Shown here in pieces: positions 8,447 through 20,156 of a stretch of 56,664 nucleotides of DNA. Both the position numbers and the translations under genes were made by a program. The notes beneath the pieces were generated by a model that was not told the DNA's origin, searched no databases, and saw only the letters and a program-made list of their open reading frames with translations. Position 1 is the stretch's first letter, and each line of letters starts with the position of its first letter. This DNA is from Deltaproteobacteria bacterium (lineage in GTDB: Bacteria; Desulfobacterota; Syntrophia; Syntrophales; UBA2210). The stretch lies in the NCBI GenBank assembly GCA_016933215.1, contig JAFGBH010000006.1, positions 1 through 56,664 of the forward strand, written 5' to 3'.

Positions 8447-10054
8447 ATGGATTTCAGAATTATTTTAGGGGTAATGGGGGGGGTGGGGTTATTTATCTAC
8501 GGGATGTATCTCGTCAGTGATTCCTTGAAGAAGTTGTCGCTCTCGCTCCTCAAGATAATGCTCGAAAAGCTCACCTCCAACAGGATAAAATCAGCACTTG
8601 TGGGAATTTTTGTTACCGCCGTCATACAGAGTTCGAGTGCGACGTCGGTAATTCTCATAGGATTTTTAAATTCGAGTCTCATTCAGCTGGGAGCGGCACT
8701 GTCCATCATGATAGGGGCAAATGTGGGGACCACGGTGACCGCCCAGTTGATTGCCTTTAAATTTACGACCATCGCCCCCGTTTTTGTATTTGCCGGGGCC
8801 ATGGTCTTCTTCTTTGCCAAGAAAGATAAAAATAAAAACAAGGGATTGGCACTTCTCGGTTTCGGTTTGCTCTTTCTGGGGCTTGCAATAATGAGCTCTG
8901 CCGTCAAACCCCTGGCGAACGATGAAAATATCCGAGCCATGTTTATCACCTTTGGCCGTCAGCCGCTCTACGGCATTCTGGCCGGGTTGCTCGTGACGGC
9001 AATTTTGCAGAGCAGCAGCACAACGACCGGCATGATTATCGCCTTTGCCCTGGCGGGATTACTTGATCTCCCATCGTCGATCTATCTGATATTCGGGACG
9101 AACATTGGTACGTGCATCACCGCGATTATTGCCAGTATCGGGGGAAATTTATCGAGTAAGAGGCTCGCTCTGGGCAACACCCTTTTTAATATTATAGGGA
9201 CCTTTATTGCTCTTGGATTTGCGCCGCTCTATCTCGCCTATATTCCTCTGACGACACATGATATTGCACGGCAGATTGCCAATACACACACGATCTTCAA
9301 TCTCGTGAACACCGTAGTATTTCTCCCCGTCATCCCATTATTTGCACGACTTATGAACAGAATAATTCCGGGGGAAGATTATGAGAAAAAGGGGGTGCGG
9401 TATCTCGACAGGAACTTGTTGCCGACGCCCAATCTGGCAATTGGAGCGGTGATAAAAGAGCTTTCCGCCATGCTCGGCATCTGCCAGGAAATGCTTGAAA
9501 AGGCAAGAAAATGTGTTATTTCTTACAATCACAAACTGAAGAACGAGATAACCTTTGACGAAGATTCAGTCGATGAAATGCAGAAGAACATCACGGATTA
9601 TCTGGTTGAAATTACGAAAAAAGAACTGACCGATAAGCAGAGAAGACTGGTGCCGGCGATACTCCATAGCGTGAATGATCTTGAAAAGGTTGGGGACTAC
9701 TGTGAGGACATCGTCACCCTGGCACAGAGGGTATTTGAGGATGATCTTACCTTCTCTGGTAATGCGAGGGTTGAACTTGAAAAGCTCTTTGATAAGACCA
9801 GCACCTTAATGCGGCACACGAAAAAGGCGATAGAAAATGACGACCACAAGGCGGCAAGCATAACCTTGAATATTGAGGGCGAGTTAGACGAACTGATAGG
9901 TCAGTATAAACTCAACCACATTTTACGGCTCGAAAAAGGCACCTGTATCAGTGAGTCCGGCCTTGTCTATTCCGATATACTGACCGATATTGAAAGGATG
10001 AACGATCACCTGTGCAATATTACAAAGGGTATATTGCATATCGGAAAGAGGTGA
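8447..10054 (+). CDS. Na/Pi cotransporter family protein with PhoU-like C-terminal domain
   Basis: This 535-aa inner-membrane protein should couple sodium to phosphate (or a similar anion). The N-terminal two thirds is hydrophobic with two inverted copies of the signature QSSS motif, IQSSSATSVILIGF (about 61-74) and LQSSSTTTGMIIAF (about 186-199), each in a GANVGT/GTNIGT-type context. From about residue 340 it becomes charged and helical, like a PhoU domain (KVGDYCEDIVTLAQ). It is 36 bp after folD and 19 bp before the UPF0173 gene. Substrate is inferred from the family only. Confidence 0.9.
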   Translation: MDFRIILGVMGGVGLFIYGMYLVSDSLKKLSLSLLKIMLEKLTSNRIKSALVGIFVTAVIQSSSATSVILIGFLNSSLIQLGAALSIMIGANVGTTVTAQLIAFKFTTIAPVFVFAGAMVFFFAKKDKNKNKGLALLGFGLLFLGLAIMSSAVKPLANDENIRAMFITFGRQPLYGILAGLLVTAILQSSSTTTGMIIAFALAGLLDLPSSIYLIFGTNIGTCITAIIASIGGNLSSKRLALGNTLFNIIGTFIALGFAPLYLAYIPLTTHDIARQIANTHTIFNLVNTVVFLPVIPLFARLMNRIIPGEDYEKKGVRYLDRNLLPTPNLAIGAVIKELSAMLGICQEMLEKARKCVISYNHKLKNEITFDEDSVDEMQKNITDYLVEITKKELTDKQRRLVPAILHSVNDLEKVGDYCEDIVTLAQRVFEDDLTFSGNARVELEKLFDKTSTLMRHTKKAIENDDHKAASITLNIEGELDELIGQYKLNHILRLEKGTCISESGLVYSDILTDIERMNDHLCNITKGILHIGKR

Positions 10055-10073
10055 TAAAAAAAGGGGGTTGAAA

Positions 10074-10688
10074 ATGCTGGACAGGATATTCTGGCTCGGT
10101 CATTCGAGCATAAAAATCGAGGGTGAAAGGGTCCTCTATATTGATCCCTGGAAAATCGAGGGGGGAGAAAAGGCTGATATAATCCTTATCAGCCATTCCC
10201 ATTATGATCATCTGTCCCCCGATGACGTGAAAAAGATACAGACAGAAGAAACGGTAATCGTCACGACGGAAGACTGTGCGCAGAGTCTTTCCGGGGATGT
10301 ACGGGTTGTCAAACCGGGGGATAAAGAGGTTATTCATGACATAACGGTTGAGGCGGTTCCATCCTATAACCTGAACAAGGACTTTCATCCCGAGTCAGAG
10401 AAATGGATCGGATTTGTCGTCACCATGAAGGGAAAGCGCATCTACTATTGCGGTGACACCGATTTCATACCGGAGATGAGGAATATACGGGCCGATATCG
10501 TCATCGCACCCGTGGGGGGAACCTACACGATGACGGCCGAGGAAGCGGCCCGTGCCGTCAATGTCATAAAGCCGGAGACGGCCATACCGATTCATTTCGG
10601 TGATATCGTCGGGTCTCGTAAGGATGCGGAGAGATTCAGCGATCTCTGTGAATGCTCAGTGGAAATAAAACCCGTTGTAAGCGTATAA
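10074..10688 (+). CDS. UPF0173-type metal-dependent hydrolase (metallo-beta-lactamase fold)
   Basis: This 204-aa protein has the metallo-beta-lactamase signature SHSHYDHLSPDD (about 42-53), plus YYCGDTDF and the C-terminal IPIHFGDIVG, consistent with a dinuclear metal site and the UPF0173 group of unknown substrate. The ATG at 10074 is preferred over the TTG at 10068 listed in the ORF track, because AGGGGG ends 6 nt before the ATG and abuts the TTG. It follows the Na/Pi transporter closely and is probably cotranscribed with it. Confidence 0.85.
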   Translation: MLDRIFWLGHSSIKIEGERVLYIDPWKIEGGEKADIILISHSHYDHLSPDDVKKIQTEETVIVTTEDCAQSLSGDVRVVKPGDKEVIHDITVEAVPSYNLNKDFHPESEKWIGFVVTMKGKRIYYCGDTDFIPEMRNIRADIVIAPVGGTYTMTAEEAARAVNVIKPETAIPIHFGDIVGSRKDAERFSDLCECSVEIKPVVSV

Positions 10689-10720
10689 ACCCCCGAATTA
10701 TTCAACATATAGCCTTTAAT

Positions 10721-10742
10721 GTGGCTTCTTTTCTCGAGCCAC
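10721..10742 (+). terminator. possible terminator after the UPF0173 gene
   Basis: GTGGCT and AGCCAC enclose a 10-nt T-rich loop, followed by GTATTTCT. The stem is short and the U-tract broken, so termination is uncertain. It lies 32 nt after the stop codon in the 201-bp gap before groES. Confidence 0.4.
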
Positions 10743-10797
10743 GTATTTCTATGCAATATGATCACCCTGAAAAATAATATGATATGCTTTCATGTAC

Positions 10798-10825
10798 TTG
10801 ACAGGGTGAAATTAGTGTTTATTTT
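10798..10825 (+). promoter_or_regulatory. candidate groESL promoter
   Basis: TTGACA (10798-10803) and TATTTT (10820-10825) are 16 nt apart, about 65 nt before groES. I searched this leader for the CIRCE element (TTAGCACTC-N9-GAGTGCTAA) and did not find it, so HrcA control is not supported here. Confidence 0.45.
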
Positions 10826-10889
10826 AATCGTGTTTAATGGAATAAGTTAATAAAACCTTAAATAAATTCATGAAAGGAGATTTTGAAGG

Positions 10890-11180
10890 ATGAAGATTAG
10901 GCCATTGAATGACAGGATTCTTGTGAAGCGTCTGGAGGAAGAGGAAAAAACAAAGGGTGGAATCATTATCCCCGACAGCGCCAAGGAAAAACCGATGGAA
11001 GGTAAAATCATCGCTGTAGGGAAGGGTAAGAAGACGGAAGATGGGAAGGTTGTCAAGCTTGATGTTAAGGCAGGGGACAGGATTCTCTTCAGCAAATATG
11101 CCGGGACTGAGGTTAATATCGATGGTGTCGAGCACCTGATCATGAGAGAAGATGATATCTTGGGAATTATTGAAAAGTAA
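10890..11180 (+). CDS. groES: co-chaperonin GroES
   Basis: This 96-aa protein forms the heptameric lid of the GroEL chaperonin in the cytosol. It begins [28 protein letters not shown], with the mobile loop around [16 protein letters not shown], and has [14 protein letters not shown] and the C-terminal REDDILGII. Length is standard. AAAGGAGA lies upstream of the ATG, and groEL follows after 38 bp as one operon. Confidence 0.98.
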   Translation: MKIRPLNDRILVKRLEEEEKTKGGIIIPDSAKEKPMEGKIIAVGKGKKTEDGKVVKLDVKAGDRILFSKYAGTEVNIDGVEHLIMREDDILGIIEK

Positions 11181-11218
11181 AAATTTTAAAATAGGAAAAC
11201 AGAAGGAGGAAGGTTTGA

Positions 11219-12856
<1,638 letters not shown>

Positions 12857-12890
12857 GTCCTTTATCAAAAAATGAATCCTTAAAAGGGAA

Positions 12891-12921
12891 AGCCCCCTGC
12901 CGGAAGGCAGGGGGCTTTTTT
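12891..12921 (+). terminator. rho-independent terminator after groEL
   Basis: AGCCCCCTGCC and GGCAGGGGGCT form a GC-rich 11-bp stem with a GAA-type loop followed by TTTTTT. It is a textbook intrinsic terminator 35 nt after the groEL stop. Confidence 0.93.
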
Positions 12922-12998
12922 GTATATGATGAAAGATATTGCCAATCTGCGACGAATTGTGTTATTAAACTCCGCTAATGAAAATGTAGGAGAATCAA

Positions 12999-15791
12999 AT
13001 GGACTATAAGGACACTTTAAATCTACCCAAAACCAATTTTTCCATGAAAGCCAATCTGTCCAGGAAGGAACCGGAGATGCTCGATTGGTGGGGGGGTATC
13101 AATATCTATCAAAAGATGCGGGAGGTATCGAAGGGGAGGAAAAAATACATCCTTCATGACGGCCCGCCCTATGCGAACGGGGATATTCATCTTGGCACGG
13201 CACTGAATAAGATCATCAAGGATATCGTGGTCAAATCCAAGAACATGTCCGGCCTCGACAGTATCTATGTTCCGGGATGGGATTGTCACGGTCTGCCTAT
13301 AGAACATCAGGTCGATCAGACTCTCGGTGAGGAAAGATACACGATGCCGCAGGCCGAAAAGAGGAGGCTCTGCCGCACCTATGCAGAGAAATATGTTACG
13401 ATACAGCGCGAGCAGTTCAAGAGATTTGGTGTCTTCGGTGAGTGGGACAATCCCTATATAACGATGGATTATGATTATGAGGCCACGACGGTCGAGGAAT
13501 TCGGAAAGCTTCTCTTGAGGGGAGATATCTACAAGGGAAAGAAACCTGTTTACTGGTGTGCCTCATGTAAAACGGCACTCGCCGAGGCCGAGGTAGAGTA
13601 TGCCGATCATTCGACACCCTCCATTTATGTAAAATTTCCCGTGATCTCCGATATTGCAGCGGTCCTTCCCTCGCTCAAAGGCGAGAAGGTGAGCGTCGTT
13701 ATCTGGACAACCACCCCCTGGACAATTCCGGCCAATCTTGCCATTGCCTTTCATAAGGACTTTGACTATGTGGCATGCAAGGTGAAAGGTGAGGTGCTGA
13801 TCTTTGCAAAGGAACTGACCGATTACTGCCTTGACGCCTTTGACTATCGGGGTGAGGAGCATGAAATTGTCGAAGAGTTCAAAGGTTCTCTGGTGGAGGG
13901 CCAGAAATGCAGGCACCCCTTCATAGAGAGGGAAAGCGTTATCATTCTTGCCCCCTTTGTCACACTCGATGCGGGAACGGGCTGTGTTCATATTGCTCCC
14001 GGCCACGGGCAGGAAGACTATGAGATAGGGCTCGAATATGGTTTGGATGTCTATGCCCCCGTCGACGATGATGGAAATTTCACGAAAGAGGTGGAGTTTT
14101 TTGCGGGACAATATGTCTTTGACGCGAACGGTGCCGTCAATGAAAAATTGAGAGAAGTTGGCGCGCTTCTGGGTGAGATGGATATGGAACATCAGTATCC
14201 TCACTGCTGGAGATGCAAGAATCCTATTATCTTCAGGTCCACGGAACAGTGGTTTATCTCCATGGACGAAAAGGGCTTGAGACAAAAGGCGCTTGAGGCA
14301 ATCGATAATGTGACCTGGGTTCCTTCCTGGGGAAGGGACAGGATATACGGCATGATAGAGAACAGGCCCGACTGGTGTATTTCACGACAACGCCTCTGGG
14401 GTGTTCCGCTGACCATTTTCTACTGCAGTTCCTGCGGAAATTATCTGGCGACGAAGGAAATTCTTGATCATGTCGTCAGCCTGGTAAAGGATCATGGTGC
14501 CGATGTCTGGTTTGAAAGGGATGCGAATGACCTCCTGCCCGAGGGAGTGGTGTGCCCCCACTGTCAAGGCACTGATTTCAAAAAGGAATCGAATATCCTC
14601 GATGTCTGGTTTGATTCGGGAGTGAGTCATGCGGCGGTACTCGAGAATTCTGATAGATGGAAAGATCTCAGATCTCCCGCCGATATGTATCTTGAGGGAA
14701 GCGATCAACACAGAGGCTGGTTTCATTCATCACTTCTTGAGTCGGTGGGAACCAGGGGGCGGGCGCCCTATAAAACGGTTCTTACCCACGGTTTCGTTGT
14801 GGACGGGGAAGGGAAAAAGATGTCCAAATCGATGGGCAATTTTGTGGACCCGCAGGAGATGGTTGATCAGTATGGCGCCGAAATATTGAGATTATGGGTC
14901 GCTGCCGAAGATTATACCGTCGATATCAGAATATCAGACGAGATCCTTAAACGCCTCGTTGAGGCCTACAGAAGAATTCGTAATACGAGCAGGTACATAT
15001 TGGGAAATCTCTATGATTTTGACTGTGTGAAGGATATGGTGCCCTATGAAGAGATGGAAGAGATCGACCGGTGGGCCCTTCACCGGCTGCAGGAGATAGT
15101 CCGGCGCGTCAGAAATGCCTACGACAACTTCCAGTTTCACGTGGTATACTATACCCTTCATAATTTCTGCACTGTTGACCTGAGTTCCCTCTACCTGGAC
15201 GTTCTCAAGGACAGGCTCTATACTTCGAAAAGCGAATCGAAGGAGCGCAGGTCAGCACAGAGCGCAATGTATATCATCCTCGATGCAATGGCGCGACTCC
15301 TTGCCCCCGTACTTGTCTTTACTGCGGAAGAGATATGGGCAAGCCTCCCCGACTATGAGGGGAAGGCCGAGAGTGTTCACATGACGGAATTTCCCGCCCT
15401 CGATTCCCTGTATCTCAATGAGGACCTCGGGGAGAGGTGGAAGACGCTCATCGACGTAAAAGGTGAAATATCGAAGGCTATCGAAATCGCCAGGCAGAAA
15501 AAAACAGTAGGCCATTCACTGGACAGTCGTGTGGATATCGCTGCCCCCGAAAAGCTTAAGGATGTTTTAGAAGCGCATCGTGCCGATATGAAGTCGCTTT
15601 TGATCGTATCCCAGGTCAATATGGTGGATGATATCGAGAATCCTTACCAGAGCGAGGAGATTACAGGTCTCAAGGTAGGGGTTCGTAAGGCCGAGGGCAT
15701 AAAATGTGAAAGATGCTGGAATTACAGCACGACCGTGGGTGATAATTCCGATCATCCGACTATTTGCGAGAGATGTCTCGGCAATCTGTGA
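12999..15791 (+). CDS. ileS: isoleucyl-tRNA synthetase
   Basis: This 930-aa class I synthetase charges tRNA-Ile. The HIGH-type motif is in [16 protein letters not shown] (about 55-70), the CP1 editing domain contains [13 protein letters not shown] and [16 protein letters not shown], and KMSKS is in [14 protein letters not shown] (about 607). The C-terminal zinc ribbon [14 protein letters not shown]...CERCLGNL closes the protein. It is the bacterial type with C-terminal Zn finger. GTAGGAGAA precedes the ATG. lspA follows after 74 bp, a pairing frequent in bacteria. Confidence 0.98.
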   Translation: MDYKDTLNLPKTNFSMKANLSRKEPEMLDWWGGINIYQKMREVSKGRKKYILHDGPPYANGDIHLGTALNKIIKDIVVKSKNMSGLDSIYVPGWDCHGLPIEHQVDQTLGEERYTMPQAEKRRLCRTYAEKYVTIQREQFKRFGVFGEWDNPYITMDYDYEATTVEEFGKLLLRGDIYKGKKPVYWCASCKTALAEAEVEYADHSTPSIYVKFPVISDIAAVLPSLKGEKVSVVIWTTTPWTIPANLAIAFHKDFDYVACKVKGEVLIFAKELTDYCLDAFDYRGEEHEIVEEFKGSLVEGQKCRHPFIERESVIILAPFVTLDAGTGCVHIAPGHGQEDYEIGLEYGLDVYAPVDDDGNFTKEVEFFAGQYVFDANGAVNEKLREVGALLGEMDMEHQYPHCWRCKNPIIFRSTEQWFISMDEKGLRQKALEAIDNVTWVPSWGRDRIYGMIENRPDWCISRQRLWGVPLTIFYCSSCGNYLATKEILDHVVSLVKDHGADVWFERDANDLLPEGVVCPHCQGTDFKKESNILDVWFDSGVSHAAVLENSDRWKDLRSPADMYLEGSDQHRGWFHSSLLESVGTRGRAPYKTVLTHGFVVDGEGKKMSKSMGNFVDPQEMVDQYGAEILRLWVAAEDYTVDIRISDEILKRLVEAYRRIRNTSRYILGNLYDFDCVKDMVPYEEMEEIDRWALHRLQEIVRRVRNAYDNFQFHVVYYTLHNFCTVDLSSLYLDVLKDRLYTSKSESKERRSAQSAMYIILDAMARLLAPVLVFTAEEIWASLPDYEGKAESVHMTEFPALDSLYLNEDLGERWKTLIDVKGEISKAIEIARQKKTVGHSLDSRVDIAAPEKLKDVLEAHRADMKSLLIVSQVNMVDDIENPYQSEEITGLKVGVRKAEGIKCERCWNYSTTVGDNSDHPTICERCLGNL

Positions 15792-15865
15792 GGTTTTCGA
15801 AGCGATCGTCTGCCAACCATACATACATTGCATGTTTGCCTTAACTGCGTGAGGGGAGAAGGGGT

Positions 15866-16342
15866 GTGAAGACTAAATATATAATCTTTTTCGTAACACT
15901 TGCCGCTGTCGTTTTACTTGATCAGTTTTTAAAGGCCTATATCGGCGGGTCGATGAATCTTCACGAATCCATTCCCGTCATCGAAGGGTACTTTAATATC
16001 ACCTATGTAAAAAATCCGGGAGCCGCCTTTGGATTTCTTGCCAATTCCGCTCCTGAATTTCGTTCACTTTTCCTGATAAGCGTCACGGTGATTGCCATCG
16101 TGCTGATTTTATATTTTATCTCAAAGAGTACGGAGAAGGAAGTATTCCTTACCTTTTCCCTTTCCCTGATACTCGGTGGTGCCGTCGGGAATCTTATCGA
16201 CCGTATCCGTTTCGGTGAAGTGACGGATTACCTCGATTTTTATATTTCCTCCTATCACTGGCCCGCCTTTAATGTGGCCGATTCGGCCATTTCTCTCGGG
16301 GCCCTTGTCCTTGTCGTCGAGATATTCAGGAGAAGGACGTAA
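15866..16342 (+). CDS. lspA: prolipoprotein signal peptidase II
   Basis: This 158-aa inner-membrane aspartyl protease removes signal peptides from diacylglyceryl prolipoproteins. Four hydrophobic segments are visible. The two catalytic Asp residues are in NLIDRIRFGEVTDYLDF and FNVADSAISLG, with YVKNPGAAFGF as the further family motif. It starts with GTG at 15866 after GGAGAAGGGG. The lipoprotein genes at 16358, 22865 and 46959 are likely substrates. Confidence 0.95.
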   Translation: MKTKYIIFFVTLAAVVLLDQFLKAYIGGSMNLHESIPVIEGYFNITYVKNPGAAFGFLANSAPEFRSLFLISVTVIAIVLILYFISKSTEKEVFLTFSLSLILGGAVGNLIDRIRFGEVTDYLDFYISSYHWPAFNVADSAISLGALVLVVEIFRRRT

Positions 16343-16346
16343 GAAC

Positions 16347-16368
16347 GACGGCAGTTCTCATTGCCGTC
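16347..16368. terminator. bidirectional hairpin between lspA and the 3D-domain lipoprotein gene
   Basis: GACGGCA and TGCCGTC pair around an 8-nt loop, and an alternative TTCTCA/TGAGAA pairing overlaps it. It lies where lspA and the minus-strand lipoprotein gene converge with only 15 bp between stops. No clear U-run is seen. Confidence 0.4.
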
Positions 16369-16822
16369 TGAGAATGATAACCTTCAGGTATTTTTTCCCC
16401 CATTTCATAGCATCTTTGTGGCTGGGGAAGAAGACATCGATGTGATCTCCCTTGATGGCGCTTCCCACGTCGTGGACCTCTCCCCACCCGTAGCCCGGCA
16501 CATACATCTTGGTGCCGAAGGGGTACTTTCGAATATCCGCGGCGATGGTTCCCTTTTTTGCCTTTGTCCCGTCGGCCGTAATTCCCACCAGTTTTCTCTT
16601 TCCTTTCAGCGGTCCGTAGGCGTAAACGGGTGGGCCAATGCAGCCGTATTTTCTCTTCCAGCCGCATGATTCCTTGCCCGCATCGTAGGCGGTGACAAGC
16701 ATTGTTCGGACCTCCCTTTGATAGGGACGCTCTCTGGGGAAGAGGCAGCATCCGTTAAGCAGGGAAAGCCCCATTACGAAAATGAGCAGGGAGATAAAGG
16801 TCTTCGCTGTAAGTCTGGACAT
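16358..16822 (-). CDS. 3D-domain lipoprotein, probable cell-wall-associated hydrolase
   Basis: This 154-aa protein has a lipoprotein signal (FISLLIFVMGLSLLNGC, lipid Cys about residue 25). The mature part carries a 3D domain, the small double-psi barrel of MltA-type lytic transglycosylases. Its Asp residues are in TIAADIRKYPFGTKMYVPG, EVHDVGSAIKGDHIDVFF. Proteins of this size usually act on peptidoglycan at the outer or inner membrane. An acidic cleft is implied by the three Asp, but no separate catalytic domain is present. Confidence 0.82.
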   Translation of the reverse strand: MSRLTAKTFISLLIFVMGLSLLNGCCLFPRERPYQREVRTMLVTAYDAGKESCGWKRKYGCIGPPVYAYGPLKGKRKLVGITADGTKAKKGTIAADIRKYPFGTKMYVPGYGWGEVHDVGSAIKGDHIDVFFPSHKDAMKWGKKYLKVIILRRQ

Positions 16823-16926
16823 AGTGGCTTACATTCATCGGGAAAGTTGCCTTACGCTACCACAGCAACCCGCCCTCTTTCAAGACAAAACGGGAGTTCC
16901 CGCTTGACTCACTGGCGACGGTCCTC

Positions 16927-18225
16927 TCACATGAGACCGGGTAAAAAGAGTGCGATCTGGGGAAAGGGAATCAGAAGGAGCGTTCCTATGATGAGGGCCA
17001 GAAGGAGCGGTAGAACCCCCTTGAAAATGGTCTCAAGAGGAACGTCCCTCGCCACACCGCTTACGACGTACACATTGATACCCATCGGTGGTGTGATAAC
17101 TCCGATCTGGGTTATAAGAACGATCACGACCCCGAACCAGATAGGATCGTAGCCGATAAAGGTAATCACGGGATAAAAAATGGGAACGGTGAGCATTATG
17201 AGCGCGAGTGAATCGATAAAACACCCCCCGATAAGATAGATAAAGATGATGAAGAGCATGATGACATAATCGGGAAAGTCAAAGGTCGATATCCAGTTTG
17301 CGATGTCGAAGGGGATTCTCGATACGGCGAGGAAATGCCCGAAAATCGTTGCCCCGGCCACAATGACAAGGATCATGCAGGAGAGTCTCGTTGTTTCGAC
17401 GAGGGAAGTAATAAATCCTTTCCAACTCAGGTTTCGTCTGGCCACTGCCAAAATGAGTGTGCCTAAGGCGCCGACGGCCCCCGCTTCCGTAGGTGTGAAA
17501 AATCCGACAAAAAGGCCTCCCATGATAATTATAAAGAGGATAAGTGTTTCGACGAGGCCGGAGAGCGATTCAATTTTTTCCCTGAAGGGGGCCTTCGGCC
17601 CCCGGGGACCGAGTTCGGGTCGGAGCGATGTCCAGATGACGATCGTCAATACGAAAAGGGCGGTGAGCAGGATGCCCGGCAAAACTCCTGCAACGAAGAG
17701 CTTTCCGATCGATTGTTCAGTCATGATACCGTATACAATAAATATTACACTCGGCGGGATGAGAATGCCGAGACTTCCCCCCGCTGCCACCACACCGGTA
17801 GCAAGTTCCGGCTTGTAGTTATATCTTTTCATCTCTGGGAGGGTTACCGCTGCCATGGTAGCAGCCGTTGCATTGGTGGAACCGCAGATTGCGGCGAATC
17901 CGGCGCATGCTCCTATGGTGGCGATGGCGAGTCCTCCCGGCCAGTGGCCGATGAACTTGTATGCCGCGTCAAAGAGGCGTTTGCTGATTCCCGAATGGTA
18001 GGCAAGTTGTCCCATGAGCACGAAAAGTGGTATAACCGTTAGACTGTAGGAACCAAAGATGGAGTAAATATCTTTGGCGATGAGATTCATCGATGCGTCG
18101 AAGGAAACGAGGGTGCCGAAGCCGACAAATCCGATGATTGCCATCACAAAGCCGACGGGCATGCGCGAAAAGATGAAGAGGAAGAGGGCTATGATCCCGA
18201 TGATACCCGTGACGGTTGGACTCAT
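16927..18225 (-). CDS. dctM: TRAP transporter large permease subunit (DctM family)
   Basis: This 432-aa integral membrane protein is the ion-driven channel subunit of a TRAP carboxylate importer. It is almost entirely hydrophobic with about 12 membrane segments. Family motifs include PLFVLMGQLAYHSGIS, AGFAAICGSTNATAATMAAV and LIPPSVIFIVYGI. It overlaps the small permease gene by 4 bp (ATGA), indicating translational coupling. It is last in the dctP-dctQ-dctM run. Confidence 0.93.
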   Translation of the reverse strand: MSPTVTGIIGIIALFLFIFSRMPVGFVMAIIGFVGFGTLVSFDASMNLIAKDIYSIFGSYSLTVIPLFVLMGQLAYHSGISKRLFDAAYKFIGHWPGGLAIATIGACAGFAAICGSTNATAATMAAVTLPEMKRYNYKPELATGVVAAGGSLGILIPPSVIFIVYGIMTEQSIGKLFVAGVLPGILLTALFVLTIVIWTSLRPELGPRGPKAPFREKIESLSGLVETLILFIIIMGGLFVGFFTPTEAGAVGALGTLILAVARRNLSWKGFITSLVETTRLSCMILVIVAGATIFGHFLAVSRIPFDIANWISTFDFPDYVIMLFIIFIYLIGGCFIDSLALIMLTVPIFYPVITFIGYDPIWFGVVIVLITQIGVITPPMGINVYVVSGVARDVPLETIFKGVLPLLLALIIGTLLLIPFPQIALFLPGLM

Positions 18226-18707
18226 ATTGTATGTAACCTTCGTATCGATTTGTAGAGGTCAAGCGCGAGGACGAAACAGACCAGGCCGCATCCCAAGGAG
18301 ATGCCGAAGACAAAGGGATGAATCGGTATCTGAACCGTCAGCGACACTTCTTTTGACGCTCTCAGGTCTAATGCATAGAGTGCACTCTGCCATGAGATGA
18401 CTGCAAAGAGTATGAGTGACAGAAAATCGTTGACGGCATCAATGCTGTTTTGTGCCTTTCTGCTGAATCTCGAGACGATAAATTCAACGGCGATATGTCC
18501 CTTTTTTGCTGTCGTGTAGGCAAGAGAAAAAGAGATGACCACCGTGCCTAAAAGCCCCACGATTTCGTAGGTGCCTGGTATGGGGTGTCGAAAAAAACGA
18601 AGCACCACATCGCAGCAGGTAAGGGCCATCATAATGACAATGGCGCCGGCAGCCACCCAGTTGAAAAGATCGGCTGTGGAGAGTATGTGCTTTTCTGGAC
18701 TGACCAT
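18222..18707 (-). CDS. dctQ: TRAP transporter small permease subunit (DctQ family)
   Basis: This 161-aa protein has four predicted membrane segments and the family pattern around MALTCCDVVLRFF and PIPGTYEIVGLLG. It pairs with DctM to form the membrane part of the TRAP importer. AGGTGAGG precedes the ATG. It lies 149 bp downstream of dctP, with a strong hairpin in the gap. Confidence 0.87.
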   Translation of the reverse strand: MVSPEKHILSTADLFNWVAAGAIVIMMALTCCDVVLRFFRHPIPGTYEIVGLLGTVVISFSLAYTTAKKGHIAVEFIVSRFSRKAQNSIDAVNDFLSLILFAVISWQSALYALDLRASKEVSLTVQIPIHPFVFGISLGCGLVCFVLALDLYKSIRRLHTI

Positions 18708-18724
18708 TGTTCCTCACCTTATGT

Positions 18725-18777
18725 AAGGCGCAAAGGCACACAATACGATTGATGCTTTTGTTGTGCCTCTGCGCCTT
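18725..18777 (-). promoter_or_regulatory. intercistronic stem-loop between dctP and dctQ
   Basis: AAGGCGCAAAGGCACA pairs with TGTGCCTCTGCGCCTT apart from one mismatch. It is followed by low-complexity CTTTGTTGCTTTGC units. A hairpin at this place is known in other TRAP operons, where it lets the binding protein be made in excess. The GCAAAG-type units also look like a dispersed intergenic repeat. Confidence 0.55.
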
Positions 18778-18856
18778 TGTTGCTTTGCTACTTTGTGCCT
18801 GTTCTATGTCTGCGAAATCAATATGTTCGTGTCAGGCTCATTCAAACTCAATGAAA

Positions 18857-19882
18857 CTATTTGCAGCTCTTCTCGATAAGTGCTTTTACCGTTGCCACTG
18901 CCTTCTTTCCCGGAAGACCCTTTCCCTCGGCGGTCGTAATGTACTCGTCAATAATCGGTTTTACGCTGTCTACCCATCGTTTGTTTTCCTCATCGGTGAG
19001 TGGAATGATTTTGTTGCCCAGGCTGAGCGTGAAATCGAGGCCCTCTTTGTCACTTGAGTCCCAGACCTCTCCGTGAACTGGTACCCACTCGTTGCTCACG
19101 TCTTCGATAATCGTCTTGATGTCGTCCGGAAGGGCATTCCATCTGTCGAGGTTCATCACCACAAACATCGCAGTCGTATATCCCACACCCTTGCAATCGG
19201 TCGTGAATTTTACAACTTCGGCCTGTTTCCACCCCTTCAGTGTTTCTATAGGCGTGAAGGTCCCCTCGACGACCCCCTTCTGAAGGGCCTCATACGTTGC
19301 AGGCTGAGGCATAGCGACGGGAACGGCGCCCAGCGCTTTGGTGACCTTCGCGCTCAATCCCGTTGATCGTATCTTCATGCCCTTCAGGTCTTCCAGGGTG
19401 GCGACGGGCTTTTTGGTATGGAGAAGCCCCGGTCCATGGGCATGGATATAGAGTACCTTTACATCGTCGAGTTCCTTTGGCCTCATTACTTTATAAAACT
19501 CGGTTGCCACCTGTGTGGCTACTTTTCCGCTCGGGTACCCATGGGGAAGATCGATCGCCTCCATGACGGGAAACCGTCCCCTCGTGTAGGCAAAGCATGA
19601 CATTCCTATGTCTGAAATGCCCTTTACCACCCCGTCGTAACACTGGTTTGCATTTGTCAGAGTGCCTCCCGGGAAAACGGTGATTTTGACCCGGCCCTCG
19701 GTGCGTTTTTCAACTTCCTCGGCCCAGGATACTCCTGCCTTGCATTGGCCGTGGGTGGGCGGGAAAAATATGCTGTACGTGAGAGATGTTGTTTCCCCCT
19801 CTGCAGCGGCCACATTCAGGGGCATGCAGAGAGCGATTGAAATTATTCCTATTAGAGTCATCAACAATAAATTCCTCTTCAT
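18857..19882 (-). CDS. dctP: TRAP transporter substrate-binding protein (DctP family)
   Basis: This 341-aa protein has an N-terminal signal peptide (LLLMTLIGIISIALCMPL, cleavage probably after VAAA) and so is periplasmic. It carries DctP features: GGTLTNANQCYDGVVKGISDIG in the first lobe, and LKGMKIRSTG, whose Arg binds the substrate carboxylate. Ligands are typically organic or aromatic carboxylates; which one cannot be told here. AAGGAGGAAACC is a near-perfect RBS. It heads the dctPQM operon, close to fatty-acid activation genes. Confidence 0.92.
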   Translation of the reverse strand: MKRNLLLMTLIGIISIALCMPLNVAAAEGETTSLTYSIFFPPTHGQCKAGVSWAEEVEKRTEGRVKITVFPGGTLTNANQCYDGVVKGISDIGMSCFAYTRGRFPVMEAIDLPHGYPSGKVATQVATEFYKVMRPKELDDVKVLYIHAHGPGLLHTKKPVATLEDLKGMKIRSTGLSAKVTKALGAVPVAMPQPATYEALQKGVVEGTFTPIETLKGWKQAEVVKFTTDCKGVGYTTAMFVVMNLDRWNALPDDIKTIIEDVSNEWVPVHGEVWDSSDKEGLDFTLSLGNKIIPLTDEENKRWVDSVKPIIDEYITTAEGKGLPGKKAVATVKALIEKSCK

Positions 19883-19995
19883 GGTTTCCTCCTTTACGCT
19901 ATTTATAGTAGGGGGCTCTTTCTCGCTTATTCTAAAAACCCACCTTTTATTGTGTAATTCAAAAAGCTAAACGGGAAATAAAAAAAGATTGGAAA

Positions 19996-20030
19996 GCCTG
20001 CATGACCGTCCTGAAGGACGGACTGCAGGC
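19996..20030 (-). terminator. long hairpin downstream of the small minus-strand genes
   Basis: GCCTGCA/TGCAGGC and, inside it, CCGTCCT/AGGACGG form an interrupted stem with a 2-nt tip. On the minus strand it is followed by TTTCCAATCTTTTTTA, which would suit a terminator for the 20157-20657 genes. It could alternatively be a dispersed palindromic repeat. Confidence 0.5.
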
Positions 20031-20156
20031 ATCAATACATGTAGATGAAATAATAGGAAGGGTTTGAAAAAAAGTTTGTAAGAAGTTTTTTCATATACCT
20101 GACGTGTCCGATCAATGGAACTTAGTGATAACATTTATTTTATTTTTTTCACTCTG

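Noticed and set aside
10689-10889. CIRCE element upstream of groES
   Set aside because: The expected TTAGCACTC-N9-GAGTGCTAA was looked for and is not there.
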